From the NCBI GenBank assembly GCA_905234645.1, contig CAJOIS010000012.1, positions 1 to 46,888 on the forward strand: a stretch of 46,888 nt of DNA, read 5' to 3'. Position 1 is the first letter of the stretch, and each line of letters begins with the position of its first letter. Origin of the DNA: an uncultured Bacteroidales bacterium (GTDB taxonomy: Bacteria > Bacteroidota > Bacteroidia > Bacteroidales > F082). The notes under the pieces are model-generated. The model did no database searches and had not been told where the DNA came from. It worked only from the letters and a program-made list of their open reading frames with translations. Shown one piece after another: positions 1 through 7,114 of the stretch. The translations under genes were made by a program, and so were the position numbers.

Positions 1-1374
1 GAGTTCCTCGAAGAAGGCCGCATCCGCGAACTTTTAGACAAATACTGCAAGTTCCTGCCCATCCCGATTCAGTTCGGCACGAAGAAAGTGCAGGAGGAAA
101 TCGAGGGCGAGACCGACAAGGACGGCAAACCCAAGACCAAGGAAGTGGAGAAGCCTTGGATCATCAACGACGTGGTGCCGCTTTGGAAGAAGTCGCCCAA
201 CGACATCAAGGACGAGGAATACAACGACTTCTACCACACGCTCTACCCGATGAACTTCGGCGAGCCGCTGTTCCACATCCACCTCAACGTGGACTACCCC
301 TTCAATCTCACGGGCATCCTCTATTTCCCGAAGGTGAAGAACCGTTACGAGTTCCAGCGCAACAAGATACAGCTCTACTGCAACGAGGTCTTCGTCACCG
401 ATTCGGTGGAAGGCATCCTGCCCGAGTTCCTCTCGCTGCTGCACGGCGTCATCGACTCGCCCGACATCCCGCTGAATGTCAGCCGCTCGTTCCTGCAAAG
501 CGACCAGAACGTGAAGAAAATCTCGACCTATATCACCAAGAAGGTGGCCGAGAAACTTGAGGAGCTCTTCAAGAAAGACCGCGAGGCCTACCAGAAGAAC
601 TGGGACGACATCCGCGTGTTCATCGAATACGGCATGATGAGCGACCCGAAGTTTTACGAGCGCGCCGAGAAGTTCTTCCTCTTCAAGGACTCCGACGACA
701 AATACTACACCATCGAGGAATACAAGGCCTTGATTAAGGAAAACCAGACCGACAAGAACAAGGCCCTTGTCTATCTGTACGCCACCGACAAGGACGACCA
801 ATACACCAACATCGAGAACGCCAAGGCCAAGGGTTACAACGTACTGATGATGGACGGCATCCTCGACCCGCATTTCATCAGCGCCTACGAGCAAAAGGAA
901 GGCGAAAAGGGCGACAACAACCGCGCGATGTTCGCCCGTGTGGACTCCAACACCATCGACAAGCTCATCGTGAAGGACGACAAGGAAGCCGCCTCTGGCC
1001 TCGATGACAAGCAGAAGGAAACCCTGAAAGCCGCCTTCGAGAAGGTCATCGACAAGGTGAAGTTCAATGTGGAGTTCAGCAACGAAAGTGCCGAAGCCGC
1101 GCCTGTGGAGGTCACCCAAAACGAGTGGATGCGCCGCATGAAGGAAATGGAGCAGATGGGCGGCGGCCCGATGTCGTTCTACGGCTCGATGCCCGACAGC
1201 TACACGCTAATGCTCAACACCAACAGCCCTGTCATCGTCGGCCTCTTGGACAAGGACGAAGCCGAGCAGGAAGCCACCATCAGGCAGATTTACGACCTCG
1301 CACAACTCTCAAAGAATTTGCTGAAGGGCAAAGATCTGAGTGAGTTTGTGAAGAGGAATTTGGAGAAGCTTTGA
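1..1374 (+). CDS. htpG: Molecular chaperone HtpG (Hsp90), 3' part
   Basis: The reading frame is open from base 1 and gives 457 residues before TGA... the stop at the end of the entry, so the 5' part, including the N-terminal ATPase domain start, lies outside the window. HtpG is the bacterial Hsp90, a cytosolic ATP-dependent dimeric chaperone. The visible part holds the Hsp90 middle domain, with the family signatures PLFHIHLNVDYPFNLTGIL-like around residue 90-105, LPEFLSLLHGVIDSPDIPLN and the SRSFLQ catalytic-loop region around residues 140-168, followed by the C-terminal dimerisation domain. The first in-frame ATG at base 88 is internal and is not the start. Bacteroidota HtpG proteins are around 680 residues, so roughly the first third is missing. 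A strong hairpin follows the stop. Identification is firm. Confidence 0.95.
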   Translation, partial: EFLEEGRIRELLDKYCKFLPIPIQFGTKKVQEEIEGETDKDGKPKTKEVEKPWIINDVVPLWKKSPNDIKDEEYNDFYHTLYPMNFGEPLFHIHLNVDYPFNLTGILYFPKVKNRYEFQRNKIQLYCNEVFVTDSVEGILPEFLSLLHGVIDSPDIPLNVSRSFLQSDQNVKKISTYITKKVAEKLEELFKKDREAYQKNWDDIRVFIEYGMMSDPKFYERAEKFFLFKDSDDKYYTIEEYKALIKENQTDKNKALVYLYATDKDDQYTNIENAKAKGYNVLMMDGILDPHFISAYEQKEGEKGDNNRAMFARVDSNTIDKLIVKDDKEAASGLDDKQKETLKAAFEKVIDKVKFNVEFSNESAEAAPVEVTQNEWMRRMKEMEQMGGGPMSFYGSMPDSYTLMLNTNSPVIVGLLDKDEAEQEATIRQIYDLAQLSKNLLKGKDLSEFVKRNLEKL

Positions 1375-1395
1375 TAGAGAGACTTCGAAAAAGAA

Positions 1396-1435
1396 AAACC
1401 TCCGCAGAGAATCTTCTTTGCGGAGGTTTGTTTTT
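1396..1435. terminator. Bidirectional rho-independent terminator after htpG
   Basis: A perfect 11-bp stem (1396-1406 with 1419-1429, core CCTCCGCA/TGCGGAGG) with a 12-nt loop is followed by a T-run on the plus strand and preceded by an A-run, so it can also end transcription of the convergent lipoprotein gene. Confidence 0.85.
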
Positions 1436-1445
1436 CATAACAAAA

Positions 1446-2171
1446 TCATTCTGCAGAATGCACGGGGCGAATAGTCAGCCCAAGATTTCGAGAATCAAAC
1501 GACATATCGTATTCGTTCCCTTCATTATAAAAGAGCCACGCACTCCCAGAGTCGTCAGGATACTCAGCATACAAAGAGCTTGACCAATAATAGCCATAAT
1601 AGCCTGACACAGTCGTTCCTCCCTTAAATCCAGCGAAAGGCAAAACAAGCCGATTCCCGTTTGGTCCGACAAAAGCCCAATCGTTTGTCCCGTTGACATG
1701 AGGGCCATCAAGCGTACAATTATCGATCAACTCTTTCCATTGCGTATAGGTCGGAATACGCCATCCTCCACCCCATAAGACGGATGCAGCATCATCGCAT
1801 TCCTCCAAAACCTTTAGATTATCTGCAAATCCTTGGTAACCTTCAAACGGACGCATAAAATATTTCGTAAAGCTGCTACCCCATCTGCCATACTGATAGG
1901 TATCCCAAGAATAATCCTCCTTAGGACTAGTTTCACCCCATGCATAATAATCGCCATAATCTTCTGGCGTATCAGCACCCACATTGCAAGTTGCCCAAAG
2001 CGTACCGCTTGGTAAACCTAGGTCAACGTAATCATGGTTTCCAATACTTCCGCTAACACTTGCGCCATGATTTTCCCCATTATTCGGCTCGTCAGATTCA
2101 TTGCATCCAGCAAAAATGATTGCTGCAACGATTAGCATTATAGCTGCTATGGCTTTTGTGAATTTGTTCAT
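1446..2171 (-). CDS. Fib_succ_major-domain (FISUMP) lipoprotein
   Basis: A 241-residue protein with a lipoprotein signal peptide: a charged start, a hydrophobic stretch and the lipobox FAGC with Cys23 as the probable lipidated residue. After a low-complexity linker rich in N, E and P (SDEPNNGENHG) it carries a Fibrobacter succinogenes major paralogous domain from about residue 45. The conserved parts are HDYVDLGLPSGTLWATCNVG and DYGDYYAWGET in the N-terminal half, WGGGWRIPTYTQWKEL in the middle and YYWSSS...RPVHSAE at the end. This fold is related to C-type lectins; family members are surface-exposed in Bacteroidota, and the ligand is unknown. A paralogue with the same conserved half lies at 3664-4401. 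A -7 box stands 23 bp upstream of the start. Family assignment is secure, function is not. Confidence 0.88.
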   Translation of the reverse strand: MNKFTKAIAAIMLIVAAIIFAGCNESDEPNNGENHGASVSGSIGNHDYVDLGLPSGTLWATCNVGADTPEDYGDYYAWGETSPKEDYSWDTYQYGRWGSSFTKYFMRPFEGYQGFADNLKVLEECDDAASVLWGGGWRIPTYTQWKELIDNCTLDGPHVNGTNDWAFVGPNGNRLVLPFAGFKGGTTVSGYYGYYWSSSLYAEYPDDSGSAWLFYNEGNEYDMSFDSRNLGLTIRPVHSAE

Positions 2172-2193
2172 TTTATTATTGTTTTAGACTTTG

Positions 2194-2201
2194 CAAAGAT
2201 A
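2194..2201 (-). promoter_or_regulatory. -7 box TATCTTTG
   Basis: On the minus strand the sequence reads TATCTTTG, a full match to the Bacteroidota consensus TAnnTTTG, 22 nt before the ATG of the lipoprotein gene that starts at 2171. Confidence 0.7.
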
Positions 2202-2273
2202 CAAAAAACAATCCGAACCACACCAAATTAAAACCGTAAAAACCACCTACTTTCAGTATCAAAATTCCATAAT

Positions 2274-2372
2274 CAGTATTTCTAAACATTATTTTTTATC
2301 AAATTTTAGTGTTTTTAAACATTATTTTTTGCAAAAAGTTAGTGTTTTGGAATATTATTTGTATCTTTGCAG
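2274..2372 (+). repeat. Three direct 33-bp repeats upstream of ATPase
   Basis: Three head-to-tail units start at 2274, 2307 and 2340, exactly 33 bp apart. Units 1 and 2 share a 24-base AT-rich core ending AAACATTATTTTTT (units differ at 4 of 24 positions by eye); unit 3 keeps AGTGTTTT and ATTATTT and then runs into the -7 box of the ATPase gene. The spacing is close to three helical turns, as expected for binding sites of a protein reading one face of the DNA. They could be an operator or autoregulatory array; nothing in the sequence identifies the binding protein. Confidence 0.75.
2362..2369 (+). promoter_or_regulatory. -7 box TATCTTTG
   Basis: Full match to TAnnTTTG, 30 nt before the ATG at 2400 and inside the third 33-bp repeat unit, so a protein bound to the repeats would sit directly on the promoter. 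Confidence 0.75.
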
Positions 2373-2399
2373 CCGAAATAACGCCAAAACACAACCGCC

Positions 2400-3602
2400 A
2401 TGAGTGCACCGGAATATTTGCAGCGGACATTGGATAGGAGACTATCGTCCATTTCCACCACCTTCAAAAGATACCTTTATCAGGACATCGATTGGAGGGA
2501 CAACCTTATTGGCATCAAAGGCCCAAAAGGAACAGGCAAATCCACGCTGATGCTCCAGCACATCAAGGAGACCTTCCCCGACACATCGGAAGTGCTCTAT
2601 GCCTCGTTGGACGATTTCTGGTTTACGACAAACTCCTTTACGGAAATCGTGGAGGACTATTATGCCTACGGCGGTCGCTATTTATTTCTAGATGAGATTC
2701 ATTATCTGGACTCGTGGCAGACCATCCTGAAAAACCTCAACGACAACTACCCTGGGTTATTTATCGCTTATACGGGCTCGTCAATGCTCAAGATGGAGAA
2801 AGGCAAAGGCGACCTCTCAAGAAGGCTGATAGAATACAAACTGACAGGTCTTTCCCTCCGTGAGTATTTATCTTTTGAAGGCCTCAAAGACATTCCACGC
2901 ATATCCTTGCAAGATCTGCTCAAAAATCATCGAAGCATCGCCTTGGAGATTGTCAGCGACGGCTTTCAGGTGCTTCCTGCTTTCGCACAATACCTGAAGA
3001 CTGGCTATTATCCCTTCTACAAGCAAGTTTACGAAGGCTACTGCAGCCGTTTGAAGAATGTGGTCAGTCACATCTTGGAAAACGATTATGCCGTCATCGA
3101 GAAAGTCGAGCAATCCACCATCAGGAAAGCCAAGAAGATGTTCATGATTCTGGCCGAACAAGTCCCGCAGAAGCCCAACATGTCTGAACTTTACCGAGAG
3201 TTGGACACCGACCGAAACCAAGGGTTGAAAATGCTGTATGCTTTGGAGCAAGCTGGCTTGTTGTCGCTACTGACCGATACGCCACGAAAGCTTTCCGACT
3301 TGTCGCGACCCGAAAAGATCTATCTCAACAACCCCAACCTCATGAACGCATTTGCAATGCAACCCAATATAGGCACCATTCGGGAAGCATTTTTTTTGAA
3401 CCAATTGAGCCAATCGTATCAGGTGACCTATCCGCCGGCGGGCGATTTCCTTGTGGATGGGAAATATCTTTTCGAAGTCGGTGGACGCAAGAAATCCTTC
3501 GACCAAATCAAGGATATCAAAAACAGCTATTTAGCTATTGACGAAACCGAAGTGGGCTATGGCAACAAAATCCCGCTTTGGATGTTCGGGTTGCTCTATT
3601 AA
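2400..3602 (+). CDS. ATP-binding protein, AAA_14/DUF4143 family
   Basis: A 400-residue cytosolic P-loop ATPase. Walker A is GPKGTGKST at residues 41-49 and Walker B is LFLDE at 95-99, in the sequence YLFLDEIHYLDSW typical of the AAA_14 domain. The C-terminal third (from about residue 180 on) has a winged-helix-like region, then KIYLNNPNLM and FEVGGRKKS near residues 375-382, the pattern of DUF4143, which resembles a restriction-nuclease fold. The family is widespread and often multicopy in Bacteroidota; its biological role is not established. The gene stands alone between two Fib_succ_major lipoprotein genes, with a repeat array covering its promoter, suggesting tight control. The start at 2400 follows the -7 box by 30 nt. 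Not to be confused with the unrelated ATPase at 30457-31524. Confidence 0.85.
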   Translation: MSAPEYLQRTLDRRLSSISTTFKRYLYQDIDWRDNLIGIKGPKGTGKSTLMLQHIKETFPDTSEVLYASLDDFWFTTNSFTEIVEDYYAYGGRYLFLDEIHYLDSWQTILKNLNDNYPGLFIAYTGSSMLKMEKGKGDLSRRLIEYKLTGLSLREYLSFEGLKDIPRISLQDLLKNHRSIALEIVSDGFQVLPAFAQYLKTGYYPFYKQVYEGYCSRLKNVVSHILENDYAVIEKVEQSTIRKAKKMFMILAEQVPQKPNMSELYRELDTDRNQGLKMLYALEQAGLLSLLTDTPRKLSDLSRPEKIYLNNPNLMNAFAMQPNIGTIREAFFLNQLSQSYQVTYPPAGDFLVDGKYLFEVGGRKKSFDQIKDIKNSYLAIDETEVGYGNKIPLWMFGLLY

Positions 3603-3608
3603 ATGCAA

Positions 3609-3655
3609 AAGCCGCAGCAAGGCAAAGATTTGCTTGGCTGCGGCTTCACTTTTTC
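3609..3655. terminator. Rho-independent terminator after the ATPase gene
   Basis: A 10-bp GC-rich stem (3609-3618 with 3637-3646, AAGCCGCAGC/GCTGCGGCTT) with further partial pairing toward the loop is followed by CACTTTTTC. It lies between convergent genes and has a weaker T-run on the other strand. Confidence 0.75.
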
Positions 3656-3663
3656 TTTAGCGC

Positions 3664-4401
3664 TTACTTTTTCGAACATACTGCCCTAACCGATTGCCCA
3701 CGGTTGCGGTCACTGCTGCCGCAAAGATGGCTGCTGTCGCAATTGAAGTGGAAACCCCATGCGCGGTATGGAAATTCAATGTTGAGCGAAGCCGACCAGT
3801 AGAGGCCGAGGTCGGCATTGAACACATCGTCCCACCAATAGCCGGCTGCGGGCAAGAAAAGCTCTTTACCGTTTGAGGCAGTGATGTGCCATCCTTTCAC
3901 GCCGTTCCTCGTAGTCCATACTCCAGTCGTGTTCAGAAACAGTTCCTCCCATTCCTCAATAGTAGGCGTGCGCCAACCACCACCCCAATTGGCTTTGGCG
4001 GCATCGTCGGCAGGCTCCAAGATGGTTTTGCCGTCAACGACCCCGTCAAGGCCATAGCACGAATCAGTGCAGTACTTGTCCAATTCATAATGATCATGAA
4101 GGAAATTACCATATCGGTAGCTTTTCCAGTCATAGAGTTCCTTAGGTGTGGTCTCGCCCCATGCGAAGTAATCTCCATAGCTTTCTGGTGTATCGGCACC
4201 TACATTGCAAGTCGCCCACAAGGTACCGCTCGGCAGTCCGAGGTCGACATACTCGTGGCCGTTGATCTCATTTTCGTGGTCGTTTCCACCATTGTTTGGT
4301 TCATCGTGCTTGTTGCATCCCACAACAAGGATGAATGCCACTGTCAGGAGACAAACGGCCTTGATAAAACCATGCATCGATTTAGTAATCATAAAAACCA
4401 T
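3664..4401 (-). CDS. Fib_succ_major-domain (FISUMP) lipoprotein
   Basis: A 245-residue lipoprotein paralogous to the gene at 1446-2171. The signal peptide ends in the lipobox VVGC (Cys29 counted from the first ATG); internal ATGs at residues 4 and 9 are also possible starts, and residue 9 (MHGFIK) gives the most typical signal peptide length. The mature part begins with a polar linker (NKHDEPNNGGND) and continues with a Fib_succ_major domain: HEYVDLGLPSGTLWATCNVG, ESYGDYFAWGETTP, WGGGWRTPTIEEWEEL and LYWSAS. Against its paralogue the N-terminal half is almost unchanged while the last 60 residues differ strongly. It lies 7 bp downstream of the outer-membrane barrel gene, so the two are probably co-transcribed. 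Surface location is inferred. Confidence 0.86.
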   Translation of the reverse strand: MVFMITKSMHGFIKAVCLLTVAFILVVGCNKHDEPNNGGNDHENEINGHEYVDLGLPSGTLWATCNVGADTPESYGDYFAWGETTPKELYDWKSYRYGNFLHDHYELDKYCTDSCYGLDGVVDGKTILEPADDAAKANWGGGWRTPTIEEWEELFLNTTGVWTTRNGVKGWHITASNGKELFLPAAGYWWDDVFNADLGLYWSASLNIEFPYRAWGFHFNCDSSHLCGSSDRNRGQSVRAVCSKK

Positions 4402-4408
4402 TAATGAA

Positions 4409-5068
4409 TCAAAACAGCATAATCGAAATGCCGGCCATCACCGTATGCATAGTGCGTGAATAGGTCTTATAGGGGATTCCCGCGAGTGCATCTTCAGGAT
4501 ATAATGTTATCTCATAACCGATTTCACGATAGTTATATGACACAAATAAAGCCAAGTTGGAAAAGCGGTAACCCGCTTCAACATCCCAATACAAGCCCTT
4601 CATGGAACGTTCTCGGGTAGCATCGACCAAATCGCCCGACGGCATCTCCTCGACTGTCGGAATAGATTTTTTGCCAGCAAACATATAACCCACCTTTGCC
4701 CCAATAAACAAGCCTTTTTCGTAATCTTTCGAAAAGGAATGCTGGAAGCTCAGGAAAACAGGATAATCAATGGAGCCTTCCATCATGCTGTAATACTCGG
4801 CGCCAGCACCCAGTCCAACATAATTCTTGCCTAGCATCAAGCCATACGACATAGAACCTCCGCCATAAAACAATCTGGCATCGCTGCCTTCTATACCCGT
4901 CAAATCGCCAAGGAATCCTCGCCCCACCTTCAATTCGATATTCAGTTTCTTTGGTTTGTCAGCAAAAAAGCCCTTCTTGGGAGAGGCTTCACCCTGTGCT
5001 TGGGCATAACAGCCCATCAACAATAAGATGGCTATTAAAACAACACGTTTTTGAATACGTATAACCAT
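4409..5068 (-). CDS. Small outer-membrane beta-barrel protein
   Basis: A 219-residue protein with a signal peptide (RIQKRVVLIAILLLMGCYAQAQ). The mature part shows alternating aromatic/hydrophobic strands with glycines, such as LFYGGGSMSYGLMLGKNYVG and LFVSYNYREIGYEITLYP, and ends in ISIMLF with a terminal Phe, the classic outer-membrane insertion signal. I chose the ATG at 5068: a longer frame starts at 5104, but its first codons lie on the -7 box TTTCTTTG, so they cannot be translated from that promoter. The -7 is at 5094-5101. Alternatively it could be classed as a hypothetical OmpW/OmpA-like barrel; I do not recognise a precise family. Probably the first gene of a two-gene unit with the lipoprotein at 3664-4401. 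Confidence 0.72.
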   Translation of the reverse strand: MVIRIQKRVVLIAILLLMGCYAQAQGEASPKKGFFADKPKKLNIELKVGRGFLGDLTGIEGSDARLFYGGGSMSYGLMLGKNYVGLGAGAEYYSMMEGSIDYPVFLSFQHSFSKDYEKGLFIGAKVGYMFAGKKSIPTVEEMPSGDLVDATRERSMKGLYWDVEAGYRFSNLALFVSYNYREIGYEITLYPEDALAGIPYKTYSRTMHTVMAGISIMLF

Positions 5069-5093
5069 AACAATATGTTTTGAATTAGTTTTG

Positions 5094-5101
5094 CAAAGAA
5101 A
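5094..5101 (-). promoter_or_regulatory. -7-like box TTTCTTTG
   Basis: Minus strand TTTCTTTG, one mismatch from TAnnTTTG, 25 nt before the chosen ATG at 5068. Confidence 0.5.
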
Positions 5102-5142
5102 CAAAAATATCGCACTTCAAACGCTTCACGAACTAAAATTAT

Positions 5143-5150
5143 TACTTTTG
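5143..5150 (+). promoter_or_regulatory. -7 box TACTTTTG
   Basis: Full consensus match, 18 nt before the ATG at 5169. It argues against the longer frame that starts at 5091. Confidence 0.65.
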
Positions 5151-5168
5151 CAGTCAAATGAAAACAAA

Positions 5169-5612
5169 ATGCCCAACGCAAGACAGATACTGAACAACGA
5201 CGAAGACCGCCGCATCGTGGAAGCCATCAAGCAGGCCGAGCTCAACACTTCAGGCGAAATCAAGGTGCACATTGAAAACCACTGCCGCGGCAACGTGGAG
5301 GAACGCAGTCTTGTCGTCTTCAATCACCTGAAAATGAACGAGACAAAGCAACGCAACGGTGTGCTCATCTATTTGGCCGTCAAAGACCACAAATTTGCCA
5401 TCCTCGGCGACGAAGGCATCAACAACGTGGTGGAAGCGGACTTCTGGAACGACATCCGCGACCTGATGACAAGCGCCTTCAAGGAAGGACGTTTCACCGA
5501 CGGCCTTGAACAAGGCATCATGCGTTGCGGCGAAAAGCTCAAGACCTACTTCCCCTACCAATCCGATGACGTCAACGAAATCCCCGACGAGATATCCTAT
5601 GAAAACAACTAA
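5169..5612 (+). CDS. TPM-domain protein (YgcG/TPM_phosphatase), cytosolic form
   Basis: A 147-residue protein without signal peptide or membrane segment. It matches the TPM domain: NNDEDRRIVEAIKQAELNTSGEIKVHIE at the start, then RNGVLIYLAVKDHKFAILGDEGIN in the middle and the amphipathic end region around EQGIMRCGEKLKTYFP. TPM domains were named from plant thylakoid proteins with phosphatase-like activity; bacterial function is not settled. It overlaps by 14 bp with the following TPM protein, which is secreted and membrane-anchored, so the two are translationally linked. The usual third partner, a LemA-family protein, is not next to them here. Start chosen at 5169, the first ATG after the -7 box. 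Confidence 0.85.
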   Translation: MPNARQILNNDEDRRIVEAIKQAELNTSGEIKVHIENHCRGNVEERSLVVFNHLKMNETKQRNGVLIYLAVKDHKFAILGDEGINNVVEADFWNDIRDLMTSAFKEGRFTDGLEQGIMRCGEKLKTYFPYQSDDVNEIPDEISYENN

Positions 5613-6369
5613 ACGATATAGCATCCTAATAGTCTTTCTTCTTGTGCTATTTTTTGGCACAGGCTTACATGCCCAATTGCCGAGTCCACCCAACCCGCCT
5701 CGTTTGGTGAACGACTACACGGGTACCTTGACCTCAAGCCAGATCAGCACTTTGGAGCATAAGCTCGTTGCCTACAACGACAGCACCTCCACCCAGATTC
5801 TCGTCCTCTTGGTCGACGACCTGCAAGGTATGAGTATCGAGGAATATGCCACAAGGATTGGACATTCGTGGGGTGTAGGCCAAAAAGAAAAAAGCAACGG
5901 CGTCGTGATTCTGGTCAAGCCGAAGAAAGGCACTGAACGCGGCCAAGCGACCATCAGGACCGGCTATGGCATCGAGGAATATGTCACGGACGCCACGGGC
6001 AAAATCATCGTCGACAAGGAAATGATTCCCGCTTTCAAAGAGAACGACTACTACACGGGCATCGACAATGCCGTGAATGTCATCATGGACCTTTGCGCGG
6101 GCAAGTTCAGCCAAGACGAATACGCCAGCGACGACGGCTTCCCCCTATGGCTCATCATTCTCATCATCATTGCCATTGTGATCATCTTATCCAAGTTCTC
6201 CGACAATAACGGTCAATCATACACTGGTGGTGGCACGCGCACCATTTGGATTCCTATGGGAGGCGGATTCGGCGGCGGAGGCTTTAGTGGTGGCGGCTTT
6301 GGAGGCGGTGGCTTCGGAGGCTTCGGAGGCGGCGGCTTTGGTGGCGGTGGAGCTAGTGGAAGTTGGTAA
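5599..6369 (+). CDS. Membrane-anchored TPM-domain protein with glycine-rich tail
   Basis: A 256-residue protein built as signal peptide (LIVFLLVLFFGTGLHAQ), TPM domain (NDYTGTLTSSQISTLE to IDNAVNVIMDLCAGKF, about residues 40-175), one transmembrane helix (WLIILIIIAIVIIL, about 184-198) and a tail of GGGFGGGGFSGG-type repeats ending in SGSW. This is the standard YgcG-like architecture: the TPM domain faces the periplasm. The glycine-rich tail codes a proline-rich shadow frame on the other strand, which is not a gene. The start at 5599 overlaps the end of the upstream TPM gene by 14 bp. Confidence 0.87.
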   Translation: MKTTKRYSILIVFLLVLFFGTGLHAQLPSPPNPPRLVNDYTGTLTSSQISTLEHKLVAYNDSTSTQILVLLVDDLQGMSIEEYATRIGHSWGVGQKEKSNGVVILVKPKKGTERGQATIRTGYGIEEYVTDATGKIIVDKEMIPAFKENDYYTGIDNAVNVIMDLCAGKFSQDEYASDDGFPLWLIILIIIAIVIILSKFSDNNGQSYTGGGTRTIWIPMGGGFGGGGFSGGGFGGGGFGGFGGGGFGGGGASGSW

Positions 6370-6395
6370 TTATCAATTGAGAATTGAGAATTTGA
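6370..6395. repeat. Short AATTGAG-type tandem repeat
   Basis: Between the TPM and FtsE genes the bases read TCAATTGAGAATTGAGAAT followed by TTGAGAT: an 8-nt unit repeated about three times. Such AATTGAGA runs are common intergenic spacers in Bacteroidota. Confidence 0.45.
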
Positions 6396-6398
6396 GAT

Positions 6399-7076
6399 AT
6401 GTCTGAACCAATTATAGAAATCAAGAACGCATCCATTTTCCAAAGGGAGAATCTCGTCTTGTCGGATGTGAACCTGACCCTCCACAAAGGAGAATTCATC
6501 TACCTCATCGGCCGCACGGGAAGCGGAAAATCCTCGCTGTTGAAGACTTTATATGGCGAGTTGCCCGCCCGTGACGGCATCTTCCGCGTAGCTGGCTACG
6601 ACCTCACCAAGCTAAAGAGAAAGGACATCCCTTACCTGCGCCGCAAAATCGGCATCGTTTTCCAGGACTTCCAGCTCCTCTTCGACCGCACGGTGGAGAA
6701 AAACCTTGAGTTCGTGTTAGGCGCCACAGGATGGAAAGAAAAAGCAGAAATCTCACGCCGCATCGACGAGGTGCTGTCAAAGGTAGGATTGGCCGACAAG
6801 CGCAAGAGCATGCCGCACCGGATGTCGGGCGGCGAGCAGCAAGGCATCGCCATCGCGCGTGCCCTGCTCAACGACCCCGACGTCATCCTTGCCGACGAGC
6901 CCACCGGCAATCTCGACCCCGAGACCACCCTAGAAGTGATGAAACTCCTGCGCAGCATCAGCGAGAACGGTACCGCCGTGCTGATGGCCACACACAACTA
7001 CACGCTCATGCAGAAGTATCCTTCCCGCATTGCCAATTGCAAGAATGGGACGGTGGTGTGTTCTGAAATGGAGTAA
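6399..7076 (+). CDS. ftsE: FtsE-like ABC transporter ATP-binding protein
   Basis: A 225-residue ABC ATPase. Walker A is GRTGSGKSS (about residues 38-46), the Q-loop follows at FQDFQLLFDRTVEKNL, the signature is MSGGEQQGIAIARAL, Walker B is VILADEPTGNLDPE and the switch His is in MATHN. The Q-loop and signature region resemble FtsE, the cytosolic ATPase that works with the membrane protein FtsX to control peptidoglycan hydrolases in division. The Arg that normally follows GEQQ in the signature is Gly here. No ftsX lies next to it; a LolD/MacB-type ATPase is an alternative. The stop codon lies inside a terminator hairpin shared with the convergent gene. Confidence 0.8.
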   Translation: MSEPIIEIKNASIFQRENLVLSDVNLTLHKGEFIYLIGRTGSGKSSLLKTLYGELPARDGIFRVAGYDLTKLKRKDIPYLRRKIGIVFQDFQLLFDRTVEKNLEFVLGATGWKEKAEISRRIDEVLSKVGLADKRKSMPHRMSGGEQQGIAIARALLNDPDVILADEPTGNLDPETTLEVMKLLRSISENGTAVLMATHNYTLMQKYPSRIANCKNGTVVCSEME

Positions 7077-7114
7077 TCAGCGAAAAATCACTTGCGTGAT
7101 TTTTCGCTGATTAC
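7073..7114. terminator. Bidirectional terminator containing both stop codons
   Basis: A perfect 19-bp stem (7073-7091 with 7096-7114) with a 4-nt loop TTGC. The TAA of the FtsE gene (7074-7076) and the TGA of the convergent glycosyltransferase (7079-7077) are adjacent and both lie in the left arm, with no intergenic base between them. Confidence 0.8.

Noticed and set aside
34-1119. Long minus-strand frame opposite htpG
   Set aside because: It mirrors htpG codon use and gives a low-complexity V/L/H/E-rich product with no family character.
2274-2372. Possible CRISPR array
   Set aside because: Units are directly adjacent AT-rich copies with no unique spacers and only three units; no cas gene is present.
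1446-4401. Complete diversity-generating retroelement
   Set aside because: No reverse transcriptase, accessory gene or template repeat was seen in the window; only the target-type domain is present.
5506-5598. N-terminal extension of the second TPM protein
   Set aside because: It overlaps the first TPM gene in another frame and precedes a clear signal peptide that begins at 5599.
6213-6485. Proline-rich minus-strand frame (KPPPPKPPK-type)
   Set aside because: It is the complement of the glycine-rich tail of the TPM protein and overlaps the ftsE start.
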